Source: Clostridia bacterium (GTDB lineage: Bacteria > Bacillota_A > Clostridia > Oscillospirales > CAG-272). Taken from it: DNA of 20,134 nt. Position 1 is the stretch's first letter. Each line of letters opens with the position of its first letter. The translations under genes were made by a program, and so were the position numbers. Location: the NCBI GenBank assembly GCA_017547395.1, contig JAFYPS010000153.1:1-20134 (forward strand), written 5' to 3'. Below the pieces are notes generated by a model. It did not search any database. It saw only the letters and a program-made list of their open reading frames with translations, and was not told the origin of the DNA. Positions 14,596-20,134 of this stretch are shown piece by piece.

Positions 14596-14628
14596 TGAAA
14601 AAGCCGCACCGCAAAAGCGGTGCGGTTT
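14596..14628 (-). terminator. Rho-independent terminator after sepF
   Basis: The stem CCGCACCGC (14604-14612) and GCGGTGCGG (14617-14625) closes on AAAA. On the minus strand it is followed by CTTTTTC. It lies 10-15 bases after the sepF stop and closes the unit that began at the promoter near 20020. Confidence 0.9.
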
Positions 14629-14638
14629 AAAACTCATA

Positions 14639-15103
14639 TTATTCTGCAATTTCCTCTGCAGCGGGAGCAGCCTTCTGCTTAATCTGTCCTTCGCTGACGT
14701 CAACGTTAGAGGGAGTAACAACGAATGCGCTGTTAGCAACCTTCTTGATATTGCCGCAGAGAGAGTAAGCAACGCCGGTAAGGAAGTCAAGAATTCTTCT
14801 TGCTGCCTCTTTGTTCGTATCCTCAAGATTGAGAACTACGGTGCGCTTGGAGAGAAGGTGATCTGCAACCTGTGCGGAATCCTCAAAGCTCTGGGGCTTA
14901 ACAACCTTAAGCTCGATTGCACTGCCGCCGCCCATAATATCGTAACCGCTGCCACCGATGGTAGCAGAATTATCAGCACCGTCCATATCGGGAGCTACGT
15001 CGTCATAGTAAGGAGCGCCCTCATCGGCATCTTCATACATATAACCGTTGTCTTCATATGTATCCTTTGTAAACTTATCCTTGATATCTCCGAAAAATCC
15101 CAT
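14639..15103 (-). CDS. sepF: Cell-division protein SepF
   Basis: SepF polymerises on the cytoplasmic membrane and ties FtsZ filaments to it during septum formation. The 154-residue protein has an N-terminal amphipathic membrane-binding helix (MGFFGDIKDKF), an acidic flexible linker (about 15-60, rich in Asp, Glu and Tyr) and the SepF core (about 65-136, LKVVKPQSFEDSAQVADHL...RTVVLNLED...RRILDFLTG), including the conserved glycine G110. The start ATG at 15103 has GGAGG upstream; an in-frame codon at 15124 lies before that site and is not used. It follows ylmE by 38 bases and is the last gene of the unit. Confidence 0.94.
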   Translation of the reverse strand: MGFFGDIKDKFTKDTYEDNGYMYEDADEGAPYYDDVAPDMDGADNSATIGGSGYDIMGGGSAIELKVVKPQSFEDSAQVADHLLSKRTVVLNLEDTNKEAARRILDFLTGVAYSLCGNIKKVANSAFVVTPSNVDVSEGQIKQKAAPAAEEIAE

Positions 15104-15141
15104 TTTCGTTCCTCCAAAAACCATTTATATATTTTTATTTT

Positions 15142-15834
15142 TTACTTTGTAAAAGCGGCTCTACCCACACGGATGAGCGTCGCTCCCTCGGCAAGTGCCG
15201 CAGTAAAACTTTCACTCATACCCATAGATAGAATACTCCTATTTACATTATGAAGTTTTTTTTCGCAAATGTCAATAAAAATATTGTAACTTTCTTTAAA
15301 ATATTTACGATAATCGTCGATTTTCTCGCATTTAGGAGCCATAGTCATAAGCCCCCTGAGTCTTATATGCGGAAAAGCATCGAGCGCATCTGCAAACGCG
15401 AGAACGCTATCCTTTGATATTCCGCCTTTCGCCTCTTCGCCACCGATATTTACCTCGATAAGACAGTCCATAACTATGCCTTTTTTCGCCGCCTGCTTTT
15501 CAATTTCCCCGGCAAGCGAAAGCGAGTCGAGCGACTCAATCATTGACACCTTGTCAATGATGTATTTCACCTTGTTTTTCTGAAGCGTTCCGATAAAGTG
15601 AATATCAAGACCGTCGCGGTCAAGCTTGTCATACTTTTCAAGCAGACTTTGAACGCGGTTTTCGCCGATTTTGTTTATGCCCTTTGAATGAGCATAGTTT
15701 ATTTCCTCAGCCGTTGCATATTTTGTAGCAAGCAGAATGTCATAGCTCTGTGCATACGGGGAAAGCATGGCGGCTTTTTGCGCCTCACTTCTTATTCTTT
15801 CAAGATTTCTGTCTATATATTCAAATTCATTCAT
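15142..15834 (-). CDS. YggS/YlmE-family pyridoxal-phosphate homeostasis protein
   Basis: This PLP-binding protein (PLPBP/YggS/YlmE family) has an alanine-racemase-like barrel fold, no firmly assigned enzyme activity and a role in vitamin B6 and amino-acid homeostasis. The 230 residues match the family. The PLP lysine is in LLATKYAT (K38), followed by GENRVQ, the diagnostic HFIGTLQKNKVKYI, and SMGMSESFTAALAEGATLIRVG near the C-terminus, which holds the phosphate. The ATG at 15834 comes one base after the upstream stop (TGATATG) with only a weak ribosome site, suggesting coupled translation. It sits before sepF, as in B. subtilis. Confidence 0.93.
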   Translation of the reverse strand: MNEFEYIDRNLERIRSEAQKAAMLSPYAQSYDILLATKYATAEEINYAHSKGINKIGENRVQSLLEKYDKLDRDGLDIHFIGTLQKNKVKYIIDKVSMIESLDSLSLAGEIEKQAAKKGIVMDCLIEVNIGGEEAKGGISKDSVLAFADALDAFPHIRLRGLMTMAPKCEKIDDYRKYFKESYNIFIDICEKKLHNVNRSILSMGMSESFTAALAEGATLIRVGRAAFTK

Positions 15835-15835
15835 A

Positions 15836-17128
15836 TCAGTTCACAATTCTGTCAGGTGACAAATCCTTTGCTCCGCCGACTATCACCGCATCGTACAGCG
15901 ACAGTCCCTTGCAGTAAATATCGTTGGTTTCATCTTCGTCCGCAGCGTAAAGCGTTATTCCTTCGGTATCGGTAGCCAAAAAAACGTACGCACCGCTCTC
16001 GTAAAGCTGCTCCGCCGCGCGGAATTTTATATTGTTTCCGCTGCGCACGTAAACTCCGACGTATCCGTCAACCACGCGGAGCGCGGAGAGTGGAATCTTG
16101 TATCCGCTGACCGTATCCGAAACAACCGAAACGTTTTGCCTGCGGTCAAACGAAAATCCGCTTGGCATAAGCTTTGACGAAAAGACGAGCAGGCTTTCAC
16201 CGTCGCCCTCATTCTTGCTTTCAAGAAGCATCTTGACGGTTATTCCGTCCCCCTCGAACGCGACGTCATAGCTTTTTCCCGCCCCAAATACGCGTGCCTC
16301 CGTTTCCTCTACGGGAAGGAGAAGATACCATTTCGGCGAGCGCACGATTTTGCCGACTGCATTTGCAACCGCCGTACCCGCCATATCGGCTTTAACTCTG
16401 TATTCCGCAGGAGAAAGACCGCTTACGCCCGAAAAATCAAAGGTTACCTCTCCGCCGTCGGTATGAGAATAAAAATACCCCGCCCAAGGCGCCTTGACTA
16501 CGGTTTCCGTACCCCCGAGAGTCGCAGCAAGACGGCTTCTCTCGTCGCGGAGCGCGGCAAGCGTTTCGCCTGCGCCGCCACCGCCCGAAAGAATGGTATC
16601 TCTGCGGACCGCCTCGGTGAGTATTCTGTCAGAGGCATATGCAACCTTGCCATACTCTCCTTTGCCTATTCCCTGCGATACGTTCATCAGCAGTGAGGAT
16701 ATCTCTCGCTTTGCCGCGGTACCGTCCGAAACGCGCGTATCGGTGTCAATCTCGGCAAGAGTAAGAAGTTCTATCGCGCGGTCGATTTCGGCAATGCGGC
16801 AGAGTGCATCCTCATCGCTCGCGTTTGAATAAACCTTTGCAACCCTGGAATTTATTTTTACCTTTTCGCCGTCCTCGTAAATATAGCTTACCACACCGGA
16901 AGTACCGGAGGTTATAACCTTTTCATCGCGAACAACCGTTCCCTTGCCAAAGACGCTTATCGCCTCGGTAACGGGTTTTACCACCTGAGTTTTCATCTCT
17001 GTGGAAAATCCGCTCGTAAGGTGATACAGCAGATAGAAAAAGAGAGCAAGGACAAGCACCCCGCGCGCAAGCGACTTAAGCACGCGCAAAACGGGGTCGG
17101 GTCTTTTTTCAGATTCCTTTTCGTCCAT
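15836..17128 (-). CDS. HlyD-like membrane-anchored adaptor protein of unknown role
   Basis: This protein of about 430 residues has a charged N-terminus, one membrane helix (about 22-38, ARGVLVLALFFYLLYHL) and a large extracytoplasmic part. The layout looks like an HlyD/biotinyl-lipoyl-like adaptor: a first half-barrel (about 62-103, KGTVVRDEKVITSGTSGVV), a helical middle (110-215) and the matching second half near VKAPWAGYFYSH, then beta-rich domains. No ABC or RND exporter partner is encoded beside it. It lies between miaA and ylmE-sepF, so a role in envelope or division is possible. I chose ATG 17128, with AGGA 9 nt upstream; an ATG at 17146 lacks a ribosome site. The family call is moderate and the function unknown. 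Confidence 0.75.
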   Translation of the reverse strand: MDEKESEKRPDPVLRVLKSLARGVLVLALFFYLLYHLTSGFSTEMKTQVVKPVTEAISVFGKGTVVRDEKVITSGTSGVVSYIYEDGEKVKINSRVAKVYSNASDEDALCRIAEIDRAIELLTLAEIDTDTRVSDGTAAKREISSLLMNVSQGIGKGEYGKVAYASDRILTEAVRRDTILSGGGGAGETLAALRDERSRLAATLGGTETVVKAPWAGYFYSHTDGGEVTFDFSGVSGLSPAEYRVKADMAGTAVANAVGKIVRSPKWYLLLPVEETEARVFGAGKSYDVAFEGDGITVKMLLESKNEGDGESLLVFSSKLMPSGFSFDRRQNVSVVSDTVSGYKIPLSALRVVDGYVGVYVRSGNNIKFRAAEQLYESGAYVFLATDTEGITLYAADEDETNDIYCKGLSLYDAVIVGGAKDLSPDRIVN

Positions 17129-17147
17129 ACTCTCACTTCCTTTCATT

Positions 17148-18110
17148 TCAAAATCCGTTTTCCTTTGCCATACGGCAGAATTCTTCAAAAATTTCATCAA
17201 ACGGCTTCATTTCGCCGTCCTCGGTATCACACATCAAATGATGCACAAAATCCTTTGCGCCAAACCAGGTAATCTGCCTTTTTGCATACCGTCTTGTAGC
17301 CCTTTTCAATTCTTCTGCCGCAATTTCAAGCGTAACGTCTCCGCGCACGTAGGGGAGAAGCTCCTTGTATCCTATTGCAGCCGCCGCTGTGAAATTGCTC
17401 TTGAAAACGCCCATATCAAGCAGACGTTTGGTCTCTTCGACAAGCCCGTTTTCTATCATTTCGTCAACGCGGCGGTCGATTCTTTCATAAAGCCGCTCGC
17501 GGCTATGGTAGGAAAGACACACGCAAAACGGCTCGACCGCCTTTTGGCACATAAGGCTTTCCCTGTCCCATAGCGATTTCGGCTTTCCGCTTACAAGGTA
17601 TACCTCAAGCGCGCGGGCAACTCGCTTTACGTTGTTTTCATGTATCTTTTCGGCACTTTCGCAGTCTACCTCGCGGAGCCTTTCGTGCAGAGCGTGCGCT
17701 CCTTCGTTTTTGGCAAACTCCATAAGCGACTCGCGGATTTTTTCATCGGCAGCGGTCTCCTCGGGAGCACCACCGCGCATTATCGCATCAAGGTAAAGTC
17801 CCGTTCCGCCACAGAAAATCGGGAGCTTGCCCCGTTTTTCCGCGTCCTCTGCCGCGCTCAGTGCCATCTCTGCAAAATCCGCGCTCGACATTGCCGTATG
17901 CGGAGGGCATATATCAATCATATGGTGCTTTACGCGGGCAAGCTCTTCACTGCTCGGCTTTGCCGTGCCTATATCCATTGATTTATATATCTGCATCGAA
18001 TCAACCGAGATTATCTCGCCCGAAAAATGCTCTGCCGCAGAAAGCGCAAGCGCACTTTTTCCGCTTGCCGTACTGCCGACAATCGCCAATGCTTTTTTTA
18101 TTCTTTGCAC
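17148..18110 (-). CDS. miaA: tRNA dimethylallyltransferase
   Basis: MiaA transfers a dimethylallyl group to N6 of adenosine 37 in tRNAs reading codons that start with U, the first step towards ms2i6A. The protein (about 320 residues) has the P-loop GSTASGKS (12-19), the catalytic and substrate segment DSMQIYKSMDIGTAKP (37-52), GGTGLYLDAIMRG, and the tRNA-binding RRYAKRQITWF near the end. No ATG exists at the 5' end. GTG at 18110 gives a normal N-terminus (MQRIKKALAIVG) with a weak GAGAAG upstream; GTG at 18131 is the alternative, adding 7 residues. It overlaps the upstream hydrolase gene by 13 bases (34 with the longer start). Confidence 0.93.
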   Translation of the reverse strand: MQRIKKALAIVGSTASGKSALALSAAEHFSGEIISVDSMQIYKSMDIGTAKPSSEELARVKHHMIDICPPHTAMSSADFAEMALSAAEDAEKRGKLPIFCGGTGLYLDAIMRGGAPEETAADEKIRESLMEFAKNEGAHALHERLREVDCESAEKIHENNVKRVARALEVYLVSGKPKSLWDRESLMCQKAVEPFCVCLSYHSRERLYERIDRRVDEMIENGLVEETKRLLDMGVFKSNFTAAAAIGYKELLPYVRGDVTLEIAAEELKRATRRYAKRQITWFGAKDFVHHLMCDTEDGEMKPFDEIFEEFCRMAKENGF

Positions 18111-19027
18111 AGTTTGTTCTTCTCTATCCACGAAACTACGTCCGCGAAAAATTCTTCCTTATTAATTTCCGTATGAAGTTCGTGACGCGCGTCCGCATAA
18201 AGTTTAAGCGACACGTTGTCACATCCGTTTTCGGTAAGTCTGTCGCAAACCTCGCAAGGTCCCTTGCCGTATGCACCGACAGGGTCCATCTCGCCCGCGA
18301 CTATAAACGTCGGCTTGCTCTTTGGGTAGCTTTCTGCCCACGCGGGCTTTGAAATTGCCGTTATTGCCGCAAAAAGTGCCGCATATCCGTCGGCAGTGAA
18401 AATAAAGTTTCGCTGCTTATCCTTTTCAAACCTCTCGCCCACGCTCCTGTCGCGCGAAAGCCATGCAAACTCGCCCTCTCCGTGAAACTTTGCATTATAT
18501 CCGTGAAATGCAAGGTCATAAAGAAGCTTACTGCGGAAATGTCCGCCGCGCGATTTCGCAATCGTGGAAGCAAGCGCGTGTCCCATCTTTGTGGGGCTGC
18601 CAAAGCCCATCGTTCCCTCAAAAATCATTCCGTCATAGGTATCGGGATATTCCACTGCGTAAACGCGTGCAAGAAACGAACCCATACTGTGACCGAGCAT
18701 AACAAGCGGAATGCCGGGGTACGACGCGCGTATAAATTTATTCATTTTGCGAAGGTCTTTTACAAGAGTATGATAAGAGCCGCTTCCGAAATATCCGAGG
18801 TCACGCGAGTCCTCTGCGGTATTACCGTGACCGAGATGGTCGTTTCCGCAAACTATAAAGCCGCGCTCGCAGAAATATTCGGCAAGCTTTGCATAGTTTT
18901 CAATGTAGTCGCACATTCCGTGTGAAATCTGCAGAATTCCGCGGGCGGGAACGTCAGGAGTATAAACGTAGCAGGACAAATCTCTCTTGCCGTTTGTACT
19001 GCCGAGAAAATGAACGTGTAATTTCAT
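18098..19027 (-). CDS. Alpha/beta hydrolase, monoacylglycerol lipase/lysophospholipase-like
   Basis: This is a predicted cytoplasmic serine hydrolase of the Hydrolase_4 (serine aminopeptidase S33/MGLL-like) type. The 309 residues show the oxyanion HG in ILQISHGMCDY (36-37), the GNDHLGHGNT segment (61-70), the nucleophile elbow GHSMGS (S114), the acid in GEMDPVG (D248) and the catalytic histidine in ARHELHTEIN (H282), so the triad is complete. No signal peptide is seen. ATG 19027 has GAGGAAAGG upstream. It lies 17 bases after the PfkB-like gene and overlaps miaA. Substrates in this family are mono- or lysoglycerides and other small esters; the true one is unknown. Confidence 0.88.
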   Translation of the reverse strand: MKLHVHFLGSTNGKRDLSCYVYTPDVPARGILQISHGMCDYIENYAKLAEYFCERGFIVCGNDHLGHGNTAEDSRDLGYFGSGSYHTLVKDLRKMNKFIRASYPGIPLVMLGHSMGSFLARVYAVEYPDTYDGMIFEGTMGFGSPTKMGHALASTIAKSRGGHFRSKLLYDLAFHGYNAKFHGEGEFAWLSRDRSVGERFEKDKQRNFIFTADGYAALFAAITAISKPAWAESYPKSKPTFIVAGEMDPVGAYGKGPCEVCDRLTENGCDNVSLKLYADARHELHTEINKEEFFADVVSWIEKNKLCKE

Positions 19028-19044
19028 TGCCTTTCCTCCGTTTA

Positions 19045-19974
19045 CTAAAACTCTATCTCATTTTCAAGCACGTATCTCAAAACCTCGGTTTCGCTTGGTA
19101 TGTTGACGAGCGGAGCGCTTCCTTTTTTCGAAGCGAGTTCGATAACGGTAGAAGCATAGCGCATAGCGCGCACGCTCTTTCCGCTTCTGAGGCACTCAAC
19201 TATCATTGCAGGCACCTGAAGGTCAACGTAGCGCTCATCTGCATCGTCAACGTAGGGAACGTAATAGGAAAAATTACCCTTGTATGCAAAGGCGCCGCCA
19301 ACGCCGGATTTGAACATATACGTCTTTGCTCGAACGGTCTTGTGAAGCTCAACCGCACAGTGAAGATTGCTGTTTGCATCACGCGGAGTGATGCCCGTAA
19401 AATTCTCTGCCGCCTTTGGAGAAAGCGCAAGCAGATCGATAACGCCGAGACTTTCAAGCGGAAAATCGTCGGGAATTCTCTGCCCGTCAAAAAATGCGGT
19501 TATCTTCTTTTCTCTTGAAAGCTCTGCCGCGCGTACAGCCGCCTCCTTAGGAATATCAAGGCTGACGTACACGGCATCGGGCATGCAGGTAAACGCCTCC
19601 TCTACCTGCTCCGCGCTTATCGCGCCAAGAAGTGACGTGCTTCTGTAGCTGCGCCTTGTTCCGTACGCATCCTCGGCAATTACGTTCACCGCGGTTTTTT
19701 CACCTTTGACGGTTTTTACAAATCTTGAATCAATCCCCATTTCGCCAAAAAACGAAATAAGCTCCTTGCCGTACTCGTCTTTTCCTACCGCACTGCAAAG
19801 AATCGCCTCTCCTCCAAGACGCGACACTGCCACTGCACCTATTGCAGCCGCACCGCCCGGAGTAATATTATATTCAACGGGAGCAACGACCTCGCTGTTA
19901 TCGTTTGCAAACTCTGCAAAACTCATATCAAACTCGGTACAAACTCCGCCTATTAACAAAATTCGCTTTTTCAC
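19045..19974 (-). CDS. PfkB/ribokinase-fold protein with degenerate active-site motifs
   Basis: The overall pattern is that of PfkB sugar or nucleoside kinases: ITPGGAAAIGAVAVSRLGG (37-55), CSAVGKDEYGKEL, a Rossmann-like core (DAVYVSLDIPKE...ITAFFDGQRIPDD) and ALSPKAAENFTG. Both signature motifs are altered. The substrate-binding Asn of the first (GGxxxN) is Ile45. The second (DTxGAGD, with catalytic Asp and anion hole) is absent; the equivalent stretch reads VDDADERYVDLQVPA (242-256). A real kinase activity is therefore doubtful. I chose GTG 19974 (7 nt after GGAGG); a GTG at 19980 is too close. It is the first gene of the long unit and has its own strong promoter. Confidence 0.82.
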   Translation of the reverse strand: MKKRILLIGGVCTEFDMSFAEFANDNSEVVAPVEYNITPGGAAAIGAVAVSRLGGEAILCSAVGKDEYGKELISFFGEMGIDSRFVKTVKGEKTAVNVIAEDAYGTRRSYRSTSLLGAISAEQVEEAFTCMPDAVYVSLDIPKEAAVRAAELSREKKITAFFDGQRIPDDFPLESLGVIDLLALSPKAAENFTGITPRDANSNLHCAVELHKTVRAKTYMFKSGVGGAFAYKGNFSYYVPYVDDADERYVDLQVPAMIVECLRSGKSVRAMRYASTVIELASKKGSAPLVNIPSETEVLRYVLENEIEF

Positions 19975-20009
19975 AGGCACACCTCCGTGGTATATATATA
20001 TCCAGAATA

Positions 20010-20038
20010 ATTATACTATATATGTTATTTAAAATCAA
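20010..20038 (-). promoter_or_regulatory. Sigma-A-type promoter for the PfkB-like–miaA–sepF unit
   Basis: On the minus strand the -35 TTGATT (20033-20038) and the -10 TATAAT (20010-20015) are separated by 17 bp. The predicted start is near 20003, leaving a leader of about 29 nt with GGAGGT before the GTG. The leader contains a short TA repeat (TATATATATA, 19991-20000). No other clear promoter is seen before sepF, so this may drive all six genes. Confidence 0.82.
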
Positions 20039-20074
20039 GCACGGGGATATTAAAAATCTTTTTTAAAAAATTTA

Positions 20075-20102
20075 TTGCATTTCACTTAAAATGTGATATA
20101 CT
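20075..20102 (+). promoter_or_regulatory. Divergent plus-strand promoter for a gene beyond the window
   Basis: The -10 TATACT (20097-20102) is preceded by TGA, forming an extended -10 (TGaTATACT). TTGCAT (20075-20080) lies at a 16-bp spacing. Downstream, AAGGAG (20125-20130) is a good Shine-Dalgarno whose start codon would fall just past the window end. It is divergent from the minus-strand promoter at 20010-20038. Confidence 0.75.
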
Positions 20103-20134
20103 ATATGTGGAGAAAAATTTCTTTAAGGAGTGAA

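Noticed and set aside
19203..19300. Frameshift as the cause of the missing GAGD in the PfkB-like protein
   Set aside because: The reading frame keeps family-like sequence on both sides and neither other frame encodes a GAGD-like motif, so true divergence is more likely.

Overview
The window looks like the chromosome of a low-to-mid GC monoderm Firmicute, most likely a gut-type member of the Clostridia (Oscillospiraceae-like). Evidence: a YlmE–SepF–YlmH–DivIVA–LspA–RluD block, lipoproteins with short MKK...C signal peptides, AGGAGG-type ribosome binding sites, TTGACA/TATAAT promoters with 17-bp spacers, and an intergenic CAATCCCTC...GAGGGATTG repeat that I recall from gut Clostridia. Every complete gene is on the minus strand, so transcription runs from high to low coordinates. 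No rRNA, tRNA, CRISPR array, insertion sequence or phage gene was seen.

Read in transcription order, the first unit starts at a strong promoter near 20010-20038. It holds a PfkB-fold 'kinase' with degenerate active-site motifs, an alpha/beta hydrolase, miaA, a membrane-anchored HlyD-like protein, a YggS/YlmE PLP protein and sepF, and ends at a terminator at 14596-14628. A MITE-like repeat (14392-14559) occupies the gap where ylmG often sits. The next unit is ylmH, a DivIVA-family gene, lspA and rluD, followed by palindromes and short 7-bp repeats. After that come ktrB-ktrA (potassium uptake), closed by a long hairpin.

The lower-coordinate part is about amino-acid transport. A complete LIV-type branched-chain amino-acid ABC system (binding lipoprotein, livH, livM, livG, livF; 4230-8973) has its own promoter and an internal hairpin after the binding-protein gene. 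Its terminator is followed within a few bases by azlC-azlD, a predicted branched-chain amino-acid exporter. A second ABC importer (220-2988) of the TrpX/COG2984 type has a perfect-consensus promoter and again an internal hairpin after its binding-protein gene. The 14-mer TGCATTTTTATTCA occurs upstream of both ABC operons and matches the core of an ArgR/AhrC box as I recall it.

At the left edge is the start of a minus-strand gene with its own promoter. At the right edge a plus-strand promoter and Shine-Dalgarno announce a divergent gene beyond the window. Most of the content is housekeeping and transport. The points most worth a second look are the degenerate PfkB protein, the HlyD-like protein in the SepF neighbourhood, the MITE at the ylmG position, the importer/exporter pairing and the shared operator-like 14-mer. 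I found no clear evidence of a wholly new defence or mobile system.
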